Source: Rhizopus arrhizus (taxonomy: Eukaryota > Mucoromycota > Mucoromycetes > Mucorales > Rhizopodaceae). Taken from it: 64,000 bases of DNA. The DNA is taken from contig JAKZZE010000010.1 of NCBI GenBank assembly GCA_024220505.1, forward strand, positions 930,001 through 994,000, written 5' to 3'. The first letter of the stretch is position 1, and each line of letters opens with the position of its first letter. Both the position numbers and the translations under genes were made by a program. Shown here piece by piece: positions 48,866 through 63,165 of this stretch. Below the pieces are notes generated by a model. It made no database searches, had not been told where the DNA came from, and was given only the letters and a program-made list of their open reading frames with translations.

Positions 48866-51800
48866 TTATCTTGAACCTATAAAGCCGGAAATCCAAGAAG
48901 TACGCTTGTTTTTCTCTGCAGGTGAAGCAGGGATATTTTCTTGATAATCGGCAGGAGCAGCACCACCACCACGAAGAGGTTTAGCTACACGCCCAAAGTT
49001 TACTGGCATGATGCTCTGCGATTTCTGATATAAGGCTTGTTCAAGACGTTCTCTTGCTATTTTCAATTGTTCTTCAAACTTTTGATTTTGTTTGATTAAT
49101 TTCTCTTGAGCATCTTGTAACAAAGCTTCAAGGCTTTGAATACGCTCGTTTCTGGCGCTTAATTTGCGTTCAGCGACTGAAACTTCTTTCTTGAGAGATG
49201 AGTTTTGATCAACGAGCTAAAAAAAAAGGGGGGGGGAGCAAAACATGAGTCTATTTATAATTGTGGCTAGTATAGATATAAATGCTTGCCTGCTTCTGAA
49301 CGTTCCTTAATTGTTCAAGGTTGCGTTCCAACATAGCCATCTTTTGCTGTTGAGTCTTATTATTGCTTGCTTTTAGAACATTATTGTATTGTTCACGAGT
49401 TTCGTCCAAAGACATTTCTAATTCTACAACCTTTTCACAACGAAGCTGTAAGTCCCGCATAAGTGCCTTCTTCATGGATTCAAAATCAGCTAAATCCTTC
49501 TTCATTGTTTTGCGCATGCGATCAACTTCTTGTTCACGTTCAGTCGAAGGAGATTTTTGAGATGCGGGCTGCTCATTAAGAGCATTTTGAAGATCGTCGT
49601 TAGCTGCCTTCAAAGACGACATAGCATCTGAAAGCTTAGATATGTTATCTTCCTTTGCGCTAATCTCTTTTCTAAGTTCTTCAATTTCTTGTTGCTGCAT
49701 CTCTTTTTTGGAAGTGTATTGCGTTTCAAGTTCAACCTTAAAAGGAAATTAGTAAATGCATTTGAAAAGCGATTCACGTAATATTAAACCATTTACCTTT
49801 ACAGTAGAAATGGTTTTTTCGATATCAGCATTCTTTTGAGCAGTTGCCTCTTCTTCTGCAATTGTTTTATCTAATAATTCTTCATAATCTTGCTCGAGTT
49901 TCTTTAAACGATCATGAAGCTCAAGTTTCTTTTGTTCGAGTGCTTGCTTTTCTTCCTGAAGGTTATCAACAGTCTTTACATGCTGCTCTAATAATATCTG
50001 AGAATCAGCAAGGTCACGGTGAAGAGAAACTACTTCATCCATAGTCAAAGAAGTACTTCCATCTGTTTCGATCTTTGTAACAGATTCACGAATTTGGCGT
50101 TCCTTTTGGTTGATTTCGCTCTATTAGAGAAAAATAAGCATATATATCTCATTTCATTCATATATTGCTATAGTTACAGATGGATCTAACTTGTTCATCA
50201 TTTGTGAAATTTTTGCTGCCTTTTTCTTTTCCTTTTCAGTATCTGCACTGTCTTTGTAAGCAAGACGAACTTCTTGAAGGTTCTTTCTGAGCTCTTCCAG
50301 CTCATTCAAAAGCTCTTGATTTGCTTCCTTTAAGGATTCAACGTTGACAGCGTTCTCTCTACTCTCACATGATATCTCATGAAGCCTCAATTTGAGTTCA
50401 CTGAGTTCATTGGCCATCTGCTGATTCTCCTTAGTGGCAATGGATTCCTGCTCTTTGTAATAATCCATCTCCTCTTTTAAGCTTTCCAAAAGCTTCTCAC
50501 GCTTAGCAAGCTCTGTCTCCTTTTCAGCAATTTGATCCATTAGCTCATTTTCTCGCTTCAGTAATTCTTCACGCTCGTCTTTTTCCAAAACAACAGAAGG
50601 AGTCACTGGTCGAGAAGAGTCATCTACAACAGCAGACGATTTAAAATTGGACGCAGGAGGCAATGCAGAAAAGTCGCCCTTGTTAATTTTATCAAGCGAC
50701 ACCCATTTATCCGAAGGTAGTGTATTACCGCCACGCCAAATGTTAACTTCACCTTCCAAAGCAGCGATGTAAGTCTGGAAAGTCACTGTTTCGGTTTTTG
50801 CTTTCTTTAACAAAGCTTTAAGTTCAGCAGGTGACAGATCAGCATTCACCTTGGCCTTGTTCTTAATAGACTTGGCTCGCATACCAAATCTTAAGGTTGA
50901 GATGGTTTCAGCTTCATTGTAAGAGGAAGGTGAACAGTTGATGATTAGTGTTGTACGTGAATTACCACCCAAAGATTCTTGCAAGATACGTGTTAGCTTT
51001 GAATCACGATAAGGAACATGACTTGACTATTAAAAGAATGAATATTTAAGCACGTCTCTCAAAGAATGTATATCACCTTTCCATCTGTAAGAGAGTTGAT
51101 AACCATACCAAGGGCAGTTAAGGACTTGTTGATCTTTTTGGCTTCCTCCAGTGTTTGACCTGAAGCACCTGTCTTTCCTACTTTTTCGGAACCAGCTAAA
51201 TCAACCAAGTAGAGTTTACCACTCTTAGCTGCTCCCGTATCAAGATTTTTTTGAGTAATAGTGATGACCACAATGGAATGAGAACGAGAACTTTCGGCAT
51301 TCATGTCTAAATAATAAATGTATTATTATCTGACTGTTGATCTACATCACCTTTCTTATGCATTTTTCTTACTTGTATAGGCAACTACACGATTGGAACT
51401 ACCGTTTTTCATAGCTAGATATACTTCATCCCTATTTGCCACATAGATTTCGTAAAGATCCTTTACATATACACCACGCGTTTTGTCCTCGTGAATAGCC
51501 AGGTTATCATTAGAAGCTAAATAAATACATTATGAAACGTCTATACATTTTTTTTTCTCTTACGATTGAATAAATCTCTAACTCTTTCCATATAAATTTC
51601 CATATAAGAAACCTTTACAGTGAACTCGATATTAGTTGGTGCATCGTTAATGCTTGAAAAGATTTGTTCAATAATACGAGGAATAATACCCTTTGTATCA
51701 GGGTCGTCAATGTCTGCACCCTTTTTTCATATGTTAGTTTATATTTAAGAAAAGCGAAATATACTACTATACCATCATGGTAAAGGTCTTACCAGAACCA

Positions 51801-52040
51801 GTTTGCCCATAGGCAAACACAGTACCGTTATACCCAGCAGTGACGTCTATGCCATACAAATTATTTTTTATTCTTTTTCTCATAATGTTTCGTCTTACCA
51901 TCTACAATGCTTTTAATGGAGTACTCAAATACATCTTTTTGGGGTGTATTCATTCCAAACACTTTATCAAAAGCAAAATTACTGGTTGCTTCCCCCTAGA
52001 AAAGCGAAATGAATTTTATGAACATTGTAATCAAATTGTG

Positions 52041-52089
<49 letters not shown>

Positions 52090-52206
52090 CAAGGTCACTT
52101 GTGTTCCATCTTCGTCTATATCAATAATAGGAACACCACCTTCTCTTATTTCAAGCTTATTCTGAGGACGGAAACGACAGACTACTTTGATATTATTTCC
52201 CGACAT
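48866..52206 (-). CDS. KIN1-type (NKIN): Conventional kinesin-1 heavy chain
   Basis: Predicted 930-residue plus-end motor. Exons (minus): 52206-52087, 51995-51899, 51846-51773, 51720-51564, 51516-51373, 51306-51077, 51026-50178, 50120-49797, 49736-49290, 49216-48866. Motor landmarks are [17 protein letters not shown]-loop GQTGSGKT (86-93), switch [10 protein letters not shown] (200-208), switch II DLAGSE (233-238) and [21 protein letters not shown] neck and long coiled coil follow, then the conserved coil [19 protein letters not shown] and tail [11 protein letters not shown] (889-899), the autoinhibitory IAK-type motif. Length and tail match fungal kinesin-1 (about 930), which has no light chains. 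Intron 1 holds 43 A; the ninth intron appears to use a GC donor. In hyphae this motor moves vesicles towards the tip. Confidence 0.95.
52042..52084 (+). repeat. Poly-T run (43) in kinesin intron 1
   Basis: Forty-three T on the plus strand (poly-A in the transcript) begin two bases inside the predicted 5' splice site of intron 1, making this intron 91 nt where most in the window are about 50. Confidence 0.8.
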
Positions 52207-55200
52207 GTGTCAGCCTTTCCCTTCTATTAAAAACAGAAAAAAAAAAGAGAGAAAGGTGCAGGAAAAGAAAAAGTTTCAATGTTTAAAAGGAGTTTAAAAT
52301 CAATAAAGGGGTGGCAAAAAGCATCTTTATAGCGCAATTTTTTTTTCTTGTTTATATTCATCTGGTTATGCACAAGCGATTGATAAACATAGATGCTTGA
52401 GATAAAAACAGTAAAGCGAGGCTTTAATAATAAAAATGTGAGAACAATCGCCTGCTTTTAATAAGTATATCATAAAGAAAAGAAAATCATAGATGATGTT
52501 TGTCACACAAACAGTGCCGTTCCGACATAGTATTTGCTGGTTTTCAGATCTAAAATACATGAAGTCTGTTTTTCATGCTTTACTTATTTTTTCTCTGCGT
52601 AACAATAGCTATACCCTTAGTCTATGTTGGTTAAAGTGAGGTTTTCCAATACAATATATACTTCTGTTAACTCAGGTAGGAAAAGAATAATACCGTGTGA
52701 CATTCATTTTAACTTCGGATATTGGATTTTTTCAATGAATTTATGTACCATATTTTTATGGCTTGACTTCCAAAACCCAAAAACATTTCGTAACACCCTC
52801 TTTTTTTGTTACTTCAGTAAACTTGAGCTCCGGCTCCTTATAAAAAAAAAATATGGCTTGACTTCCATTTTTTATTTTTTTTATTTTATGCGTACAATAG
52901 TTACTTAATTTTTGCATTCATTACAACATAGGTTTATAAAGCCTTCGCACAAAAAATAAATACAGATTCAAAAACCAAACATATACCGAAAACTAAAACA
53001 GCGAGCATAATCTATTCTTGATAATTCTCAATAATCACTTGTTGATCTGGTTCAGTAATTTACTAAGCCTATCGATGGCAGTAAGATAGTTTCTATTTAC
53101 ACCAGTTTTGAGTTTCGACCAAAATAATTCGGTTGAATTAAAAAAAGACGATAAGGAGGTATATAAGCAACCTTGTGGCTACAGCTCTCAATCAACTCCT
53201 GAAGTTTAGATACTTTATATATAACGGCATTATCTACAAATGAAGTATCGTTTTGTCATGTTGCAAATGTCTAAAATATCTATAATACCATCAATAAACT
53301 ATATGAAGTACTTAATACGTGTACTCGCTTTTGCATTTACTTCAATAGCCTCTGCAGGCTCACTACTGTCTCTTTTTCTGTTTTTATTGGATGCAATTTT
53401 CTTCTGGACAGCTTTAGATTTGTGCAATGTCAAGTCAATGACATCTATCTCACAAATTTCACCAGCAATTATAATTGTAATGCCTCAGTTAGATGAAAGA
53501 ACAATTTTTGCTCTTTAATTTATCAAAATTACAGAAAACACAATCATTGCCCATGATCCTGAGCCATTCTCATAACAATATCAACAAATAAATATGCTTG
53601 TCTTACTAGCATAGTTTATTCTATAACAAGATCTAACAGTTCTTATACCTGAGAAGATGCACAGAAGCAATATGGCCCTCTAGATTTACCAGAGGTAAAA
53701 AAGGATGTGATTTTTTTTTTTTTTTACTTATACGCCTACATCTATCTCAGATGCAGAATACCTGATCCAATCCAGACAGTCTCACAATTGTTACAGGACC
53801 TGACATGTTTTAGCAGTAGATACGATATGTGAACTGAGAAATTTATATCGAAGAATAGAGTTACTTTAAAAATTAAACTAAGATTTCCTTAGTAGAATGA
53901 GAGAAAGAGAGATGTCAAAAGTGGGGAAAGCACAATAGTATGAAAAAACCTCTTGTATTGCTTTTCGCTGATCCTATCTACAACACATATCTTGTGGGAT
54001 GATTTAACATGGAATATTTTACATTTTCAATCACTTATTTTGATCAAAACTAAAGAGCCTATATAAAAAAAACTAACAAGGAACAGATTAAAAAATCCTG
54101 AATACATCAAGTGGTAAAGTTCCTAGTTTATGATATTTTATTTAATAAAGTTGCTTTTGGTATTTGCACAAAATAATAGTATTACTAGAGTTGGTTACAT
54201 TACAAATCCGTGTAGATCGTTAGATCAGATTTTATAAAAGAAAAAGCTTGATTCAAAATTGCACTACCTACGTAAAAAAAAAAGGGTCAGCATAACATTT
54301 ATTAATCAAATCGCAGAGCACAAAGGGCTCACGATGACGTATGACAACCTAACCATAGCAATAGTTCAAATTACCAAGTAACTGGTAGAATTCGCTCACT
54401 AGGTTATGGTTTGTGCATTAACTATTTAATGGAAGAAACCATAATAACTTGCCGCATTGCACATATGAAAAAACGGATAATAAAAAAAGTACAAAATACA
54501 AAATCATCAAAACAACTACTACCATCTCATATTTGTTTGGTAATACAGTTTTAAGGAGACTATGCATTAGCGATTAGTCACTTTTTAAGGAGCCAGGGGT
54601 AATTATAAAAAATATTTATTTGTATTTTTGAGAAGCTTGGCCAATTTTATTTTCTTTCGCAAATATTCCTCCAAATCAAGGAAGAAGACAATGCCTACCC
54701 TCAAGGGATTTGCTGGGTTCTAGAAAAAAGGGATGATTTGATCATCTCTCATTTTTTAAGTATTTTATAATTAGCAATCGCAAAAGTATCACCAGCAAAT
54801 CTTACGATATGTTGAACTTGTATGTACCTGATGAAACCAGAAAAGCGCGAATTGAAAAGAAGTACAGTAATTGAAAAAAAGTGAAGAAGCGAGACTGTAC
54901 TGGAAAGAATGAGAGAAAAGAAAACAATCACTTTTATTGGACTGTTACTCTGAAGTCATTTCATCTCTAGCAACAGATAAACCTATTGATGATAGTGTTG
55001 CAAATAACACAACTGTTATAGAAGATTCTTCTGTTCTCGATAGCAGTTAGACAAAATAATTTGTTGAATCGAACATACTTTATCGCGATAAATAAGATGT
55101 ATACATGATTAACAATCTGGATATTTTACAATACTTTTATAGTTTTCAGATTCCCATAAAACAAATGCTTAATTCACATTCTAGGTCTGTCATCCATCCT

Positions 55201-55924
55201 ACTGGTGAGAGCGATGCCTCCTTCTGATACGAAAGATTTTTTTGTCAGCAATACAGTTTCCACTATATTTTGATAATAATTTCTCAAATACAAAAAACAA
55301 AAAAAAAATATTAGAAATAGAATGATGTAGGGTTCAAAGCAAAATATGTAAAAAAAAGCCAAAAGAAAAAGCGTGTGTGTAGTTTACTTCCTTTGTAACT
55401 GCTTAAAAATATTAATAGAGAAATATCTTTTTTATAGTCAACTACAACTATAATGTAGAAAAGCAAATTGCGCAATACTGCTTCATTGTGTCTTTCAACA
55501 GTATAAGTAAAATCTGATATGGTTTAGTAAAGCATATTGCCAAGTACATCCACTCTATTTTACTACTTACGAGTAAAAAAAAGGCAGAAGCCTAAAAATA
55601 ATCAAGTGTTCTTATACCAAAATTCTTGTGCACTTAATTACGATTAAAGAAAATATTCTTTAATCGTATTTCAAAAAGCTACTTTTTTTTAAAAAATTTG
55701 TGTAACAAATGGCTCAAAAGTTTTAATATCAGCTTAAAATACTATTAACATGAGGGAAGGATACCCAAAATCACGGATTAGTTTTATATACTCTAAATGC
55801 CTTTTATTGATTTCTTCACCATCAATTTTACGAAAACATATTATTGACAAAATAAAAGATAAATTTATTTTACATTAGCTTGTTTTATTTTAGCAGTTAA
55901 AAATATGACACAATAATAAGATGA
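52207..55924. other. Gene-poor region
   Basis: About 3.7 kb that starts with the kinesin promoter. Apart from a transposase fragment (listed) I see no gene. Open frames are short and composed of Phe/Lys/Ile/Ser. A run of 16 T lies at about 53710-53726. Confidence 0.5.
53038..53240 (-). pseudogene. DDE transposase, C-terminal fragment
   Basis: The minus strand reads VDNAVIYKVSKLQELIESC then HKVAYIPPYRLFL, and in an adjacent frame NSTELFWSKLKTGVNRN with AIDRLSKLLNQINK. This is the second-to-third catalytic region of IS630-type transposases (V-D-N; Y-x-P-P-Y-S-P-x-x-N-x-x-E-x-x-W-S-K-L-K). A one-base shift near the P-P-Y motif breaks it. Upstream catalytic sequence is not recognisable. Confidence 0.7.
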
Positions 55925-57088
55925 CTACACAGAATCTTTCATGGCTGAAAAATCTTCCCGCACACAGCCACCAGGTAATAAAAATCTATACTTGGCTGCG
56001 TTGTTGAGCACAGTCGACGGTAGCCCTATGCTTGATGTGGATGGTTGCATGGGGCCTAATTTTGATATCAAATCTTTGTACGTGTATGCTTCTGGTGGCA
56101 TATCAAAAATATCGTTTCCATCGCATATTGTCTTTTGTATCCTTGAAGAATCTAACAATTCTGGATATCTAACACGATCTGCGTGTGAATAACTCTTCAT
56201 TTTAAACTGAAATTCACTAATTGTACGAAAACAAAAGGAACAGTGCCAGCCTATGAATAAATATAAGTATAATTCACTGGTTAAAAAACGGGTTACTTTT
56301 TCACCTGCATCGGATAAAAGGTTTTCAGATATTTGACCGTGGGTGTAAGACGTTTGTTCCCCTTTGTATCTTACGATATGTGCTCTCCATGAATTTGAGT
56401 CAAGAAAGAATTCAAATGAATAGAGGTAGTTTTTTAGTTGCAAATGTAAAACATCAGGTACACCATCACAAGCTTTCAAGATGCTTAAAGTCTGCGGCCT
56501 TACAATTTCATCCACATCCGACATGATAATCAAGTCTCCCTCTTGCACACCTGCCTCTATTAGTGCCGAATCCATCGCTCTACGCATTTGGTTTTCGTTG
56601 TAAAATGGCCCCTCTCCAGCCGGCAATGGATGTTGATTTATTGTGACATGGTGCAGTTTTTCTTTAGCAAATTCAAATCGTTGCCTATGCTCACTAAAAG
56701 TCAGCTTTTTTGTCTCCCCTGTGAAGGTGGCGTTCGATTCTAATATAACAAATGTATCCACAATGTCCCACAGTTCTCGAATACGAATCTCGAGTAAGTC
56801 TAATTCGACACTAAATATAACAGCATCATATATCTTGATATTCTTATTTTTTTTTTCATTCCAGCCGTGAAGTTCGCATAGGGTTTTTAAAGGGACACTC
56901 TCTGCATAGTAATGTGGTATAAGCTTAAAGTTATTGGTGTTCTTGTCCCAAATTGGGCGTGTATAATAGCCCAAATCAGTGATGATTGTAGATGGTAACA
57001 TAAATAAAATAAGCATAGTTATTCCATAAACTACAAATACTAATATAATACAGAATCTCCTTCTCCTTGAACAATAATAGTCAAACAT
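55925..57088 (-). CDS. Glycosyltransferase family 17 (beta-1,4-GlcNAc transferase-like)
   Basis: Predicted 369-residue type II membrane protein. Exons (minus): 57088-56305, 56250-55925. The ATG at 57088 is chosen because it gives a short basic N-terminus (YYCSRRRRF) before one membrane segment (FCIILVFVVYGITMLILFML, residues 12-31), the signal-anchor layout of Golgi transferases; an upstream in-frame codon would add a Phe-rich leader. The catalytic region has VDTFVILESNATFTG, NENQMRRAMDSAL, MSDVDEIVRP (D-x-D 191-193), and LSDAGWHCSFCFR, all typical of GT17 (family of animal MGAT3). The 54-nt intron is divisible by three and stop-free; retention would insert 18 residues between A and GWHC. The acceptor sugar is unknown. 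Confidence 0.88.
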   Translation of the reverse strand: MFDYYCSRRRRFCIILVFVVYGITMLILFMLPSTIITDLGYYTRPIWDKNTNNFKLIPHYYAESVPLKTLCELHGWNEKKNKNIKIYDAVIFSVELDLLEIRIRELWDIVDTFVILESNATFTGETKKLTFSEHRQRFEFAKEKLHHVTINQHPLPAGEGPFYNENQMRRAMDSALIEAGVQEGDLIIMSDVDEIVRPQTLSILKACDGVPDVLHLQLKNYLYSFEFFLDSNSWRAHIVRYKGEQTSYTHGQISENLLSDAGEKVTRFLTSELYLYLFIGWHCSFCFRTISEFQFKMKSYSHADRVRYPELLDSSRIQKTICDGNDIFDMPPEAYTYKDLISKLGPMQPSTSSIGLPSTVLNNAAKYRFLLPGGCVREDFSAMKDSV

Positions 57089-59417
57089 ATACGAGTTACA
57101 AACTTGATCCTTCTTTGAAGATATACTCAAAAACAAAAAAAAGGGAAAAAAGAAAAAAGGAGGGAAATAGAGCACTGTGAAATAAATGAGATTTAATGTA
57201 TTTCTGAACATTAGTGAGACAGAAAAAGGAGAAAATTTTAGTTTACTGTCCTGGGCTTGTTCAATGTAGGATTTCTAAAACAAGTATAAAATTAGAACTA
57301 CAGTAATACAAACGGTAAGTTATATTTGACTGAGCGTATAAAAATATACTAATTAATAAGGATAGTTTAAAACCTTGCATAAAAACAATCTTATTTTTAA
57401 ATTGATAAATCGCCTCGGGCACAGCATATTAATTGTTTAAGAGTGAAAAAAAAAAAAAAAAAAAAATGTTAAGTACACATAAAAGCATGTTTCGTGAAAC
57501 ATCCTCTATTCCTTCCCATTTTTTTGTGCTTTGTAGCTTAAGCAATTGAAGCTTTAGTTGGACTACTGTATTGGTACTTTATTATGCTTATTATAGAACA
57601 ACAGAACAATTCAAGAATACTGATGATATTAGTAAACCTCTGGGAACTCTGCTCAGAGGTGTTATGTGTAACTGTTGTTTATTCAATTAAAAGGGCTGTC
57701 CGGCCCGAATGTTCCCAACTCGTTGCAAATTACTAAAAGAGGAAATTGTTTATGGATGAAATACAAAAGATATTTAACATAAAGAATCGTAGAGACAACT
57801 CAAATTTTTATTAATCTTTATTTAAATGTACATGATTATATATATTATTAGAAAATTTTAAGTAAAAATTTACTTTTCTCAATTGGATGAAATTTTATTA
57901 TTGTTTCTAAAATTCAATATTGAAAGTGTTTACGTTTTATCCTTTGCTTAGGCTTACTAAGCTTGCATAGAATACTGACAAGAGCATAGAAAGTTCTTTA
58001 CTTCTGTCAGATCATGGTCAGCATTCATCATCTTGGACCTTGGCCAAAATTTAGCACTGTTTGGATAAAGGATTTCTTTTATTACTATTATTCTTTTCCC
58101 ATGGATGTTTATTTGCTTCTGTAAAATTATTCCAATTAATAGGATTTTCTGAACTGCTCAGATGCAATACCTCATGATCTTTATGGCGTGATGAATTGTA
58201 GGATATAAAATGACCATTAGGTTGGAGATAGTCAGCATTAATATGTTTACCTTTAGTTGCAAGTGTAAGCTTGGAGCGACGGCATTTATGGGTTCAAGCG
58301 TTTTTCTGTGCTGCTGCATTGCAACGTTTTAGATTTATCATGAGTTAAAGAGAAAAAAAAAGATTACTAACCAAGGGTTTCTGTGCTGATAGGGTAATAA
58401 TCACTTGGAGCTGTACCAGATTAATGTTAATCAAGACCTCAATAAACTCAGGCTAGGCATCAATCCCCTACTTCCACCTAGAATGGTAATAGATGTACCT
58501 TTGACTGTAAGAACCTTAGACTTGGCTGGTACTCCCTTTTCTGATTAACCGCGAGTGCGTTTCAAATGAAGATTGTGGCCTGCATCGGCCAAGGAAATAC
58601 CTTTTTTTTTTTTTCAAAATCCATCTCAAGATCAATTCTTGATCAACAAATTACAATTGCTTTTGGCATTTCTGTAGGCTGCATGCTTGCTGACAGGTGT
58701 GTAATCGTTATAATGGCCAAATTGTCAACAGCTATAATCAAAGGTGCTATATGTTTCTTCTTCAGACGACATGCCCTCTCTTCTTTTCAGGCTTGGTTCT
58801 TTTTTCAATTTATTGCCTTCTAAAGCGACAGCTGAGCCTGAGATGATGTCTGCCATTAATGATTCTTTTTTTACGCGAATTATCTTGGCTATCATGCCTA
58901 TGAATTCAAATATCTGCTTTTGAATGTGTTTTCCATATTTCACAGATTTCTTTTTTCGGAATCAGCCTTATTTTATTATTGGAGAAATTTTCTAGTCTGA
59001 ATCTTTCTTGTTGCTCTTCTGCTTGAGCTTCATTACTCTTTTCCTCGCTTTCATAGTATCCTTATATTCTTCCTGACCTGATAGTGCTAAGTGTTCAGAG
59101 ATTTCTTTATCGAGCTTCATAGCTGATGCAGAAGGACAAGCATAGTCTCAGTTTGCTCTTATCATAACCATCATGCGGATATAGATCTATGCTGTTTTTC
59201 CTTTTTCATCATACTGAAATGTCAGCCTATTCATTTCAGAATCAGCATTTATAACTTTTCTAAGTCATCAATTTGGATGAAAGTATTTTATTACGATTTG
59301 AGTTTGAATTCATTTGCTGCTTTCAAATCTGCTGAAAAATACAATATGCAGTGGGGTGTGACTATTGAAATAAAAAGTCTTGCTTCAAAAAAAAAAAGGT
59401 AGTTTTCTTTAGTAAAT
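57089..59417. other. Gene-poor region with transposon debris
   Basis: About 2.3 kb. It holds a poly-A run near 57446, a transposase fragment (listed) and a minus-strand coding-like frame at about 58260-58020 (NGHFISYNSSRHKDHEVL then NPINWNNFTEANKHPW) of unknown origin. No intact gene seen. Confidence 0.45.
58435..59160 (-). pseudogene. IS630/Tc1-type DDE transposase fragment
   Basis: At 58600-58440 the minus strand reads ISLADAGHNLHLKRTRG, a stop, then SEKGVPAKSKVLTVKGTSIT and ILGGS. This matches F-x-D-E-A-G-x-N-L-H-x-x-R-x-R-G-x-S-x-x-G-x-P-A of the first catalytic block; the glutamate after D is missing. Upstream frames on the same strand (58943-58725 and about 59150-59000, with MKLDKEISEHLALSGQEEY) may be the N-terminal part, but that link is inferred from position only. 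Confidence 0.6.
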
Positions 59418-60735
59418 ATGACAGATCCTAAGCTGCCTGAAAATGTTGAGCTTTTACGTACTCGTGTTGTAATTGAAAAGGACAGAGTTTATAGTGTATG
59501 AATTTCTATAGTCCACAATATAAATATACTAAAAAAGACTTTACATAGGCCAGTGGAAGTGATTATCCTCATCAATATCCTGGAATTGATAAAGGTTTTA
59601 ACCTTGAAGAATTCAAAAAGGTACATTCTTAATCAAGTAATTCGATGTTGCTTCTGACGAATCAACATGTAGAATCTTAAAGTCAAAATTCAGCGATTAT
59701 CTAAACACAGTGTCGAGTTTGATCTGATTGGTGTTGATGCTTCTATCGCCAATGCTTTCCGTCGTATTATGATTGCGGAGGTCAGTTTTTTATTTTATTT
59801 TATATAAGCTGCTATAGTAGTTAATGCAATATAAAAAGGTTCCAACGATGGCTATTGAGAAAGTGTATGTAATGAATAATACTTCCATCATTCAAGATGA
59901 AGTTGTTGCACACCGTTTAGGTTTGATTCCTATTTTAGCGGATCCTAATGAATTCGATTATATGACTGAAGATGGAGGACCTACTGACTTGAACACATTG
60001 GTATTTAGATTAAAAAAGAAGTGTGAATTCAATCCTGAAGCCTCACCTGATGAAACTGATCCTCACAAGAAATATATTAACAGCTACGGTACAGAAAGTA
60101 AAACATCCAAAACAGATTGATGCTAACTTGACTGAATAGTTTATTCTAAAGATTTAATCTGGGAACCCAAGGGTAATCAAGAAGAAAAATTTGCCGCTAA
60201 TCCACCTAGACCTGTACATGATGATATTGTGATCGCTAAACTTAGACCTGGTCAAGAAATGGAAATGGAATTACACTGTCAAAAGGGTGTTGGAAGGGAG
60301 CACGCAAAATGGTCACCTGTTGCTACAGCATCTTATCGTCTTTTACCAGAGATTACAATTTTAGAGCCTATTATAGGTGAAGATGCTGAAGAATTTAAAA
60401 ATTGCTTTGTTGAAGGTGTTATAGAAGTGGTTGAAGAAAATGGTGTAAAGACGGCCAAGGTAGTTAATCCTCGTAAAGACACAGTCAGTAGAGAAGTATT
60501 AAGACATGACAAATTTGCGAATAAAGTGCGATTGACTCGCGTTCGCGATCATTTTATTTGTAAGTTCATCAGACAAAAGAAAAGGATATGTGATTAACAT
60601 ATATTTTTATTAGTCAAAGTTGAAACCTCAGGTGTTATACCAGCTGAACAAATCTTCCTTTCTGCGTTGGATGTGTTTATGGAGAAGATTAAAGATATTC
60701 AGCCTCTTGTAGATCGAGTCATTTCAAACGAATAA
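59418..60735 (+). CDS. RPC40: RPAC1 / RPC40, shared subunit of RNA polymerases I and III
   Basis: Predicted 349-residue alpha-like assembly subunit (AC40). Exons: 59418-59495, 59549-59620, 59673-59780, 59839-60088, 60140-60559, 60614-60735. Conserved order: [40 protein letters not shown] (the alpha dimerisation motif), [68 protein letters not shown] and [15 protein letters not shown]. All five introns are 51-58 nt and restore the frame. It heterodimerises with AC19 in both polymerases. The stop codon lies 62 bases from that of the convergent DAHP synthase. Confidence 0.95.
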
Positions 60736-60797
60736 TGTTTCTGTATACAAAACCACACAAGTTTTTTTATTTATTTTTTTCATTAAAAAAATCATGT

Positions 60798-62023
<1,226 letters not shown>

Positions 62024-62389
62024 TTGAATCAATAAGCAAAAAAAGAAGAGGAAGAGAGAGAAAGAGAGAGAGAGAGGAAGAGAGAGATGGAGAAAAGAGA
62101 GATAGAGAAACTAGTATTTATAACTTGCTTTATGCTTTCACAGATTATTTTTAGATTTCTCCCTTCTTCAGCGCAAATAGACCGAGACTGACAACATTTT
62201 TAGGCATTTTTTTAATTTTTATTTTTGATGCTACCAACGCCCGATTTGTCTCTAATAAAAAAGAGACTACGATATAGTTTATGAACTAGTAAGCTTTTAT
62301 TTTATTTTGTTATAGTTAAAATTCTTTGTCATTGTTGCTTAAATAAATTGTGTATAGAATATCTTTTATTATGAACATCTTGAACAATA

Positions 62390-62444
<55 letters not shown>

Positions 62445-63165
62445 AGCATCTGCGTAAAGATTGGGTAATTCTCTATTTTTGTTTTGGTTGAAATATGAAT
62501 AACTTTTTTACGTGCGCAAGTCGTGATCGTTTGTGTTACTAGCTTCTTGACAAAAATAATAGGAAATGTAAATGCAAGCGTATGTGTTATTCTGTAGGGC
62601 CAACAGATGACTCAATTTTTAAGCAGCCTTCTTTATAAATAACATTAATTCGTTTGCATGTCAGATACATTAGATCTGCCTTATTAAATCTATTCAGAAT
62701 TCAATTGTGTAAGGATTGCTTTCTTATTTAAAAGTAAGATCAATGCCCTCTATTTCATCTTGCTCTAAATAAGCATAACATATAAAGAAGTAGGCAATAA
62801 AGGCATTGAAGCTGCATCGACGGGTGGAATCGATGGAAGTCATTGATAAATGATTGCCCATTTATTAAAGTAAAAATAGCACTATACATGTGATGATGTA
62901 TTAATACGTAGATAGAGCTTGTTATCGCCACAAAGAATATTTTGTCTATTGCTAATTAACGAAAATAAGCCCAATGATGTATTTAATAGGATGAAATACG
63001 TTTAAAACAAATGTAAAAACAAGTTGAAATGTCGCTACTAGTAAATAAAGACAGTATGTTTTATTCAATACTAGCAGTATTGCTGCTAATAATAACATTA
63101 TAAATTGACCTATGCAATATCATAATGTTAACATCCATGAGCACCTTTATCTTTTTTTTTTATTC
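62024..63165. other. Intergenic with GA-repeat and poly-A
   Basis: The DAHP synthase promoter begins with an imperfect GA repeat at 62045-62105 directly upstream of the ATG. A run of 52 A lies at 62391-62442. The rest is AT-rich DNA without an open frame of note. Confidence 0.55.
62391..62442 (+). repeat. Poly-A run (52)
   Basis: Fifty-two uninterrupted A in intergenic DNA, the longest homopolymer in the window. No upstream retroposon body is recognisable. Confidence 0.85.
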
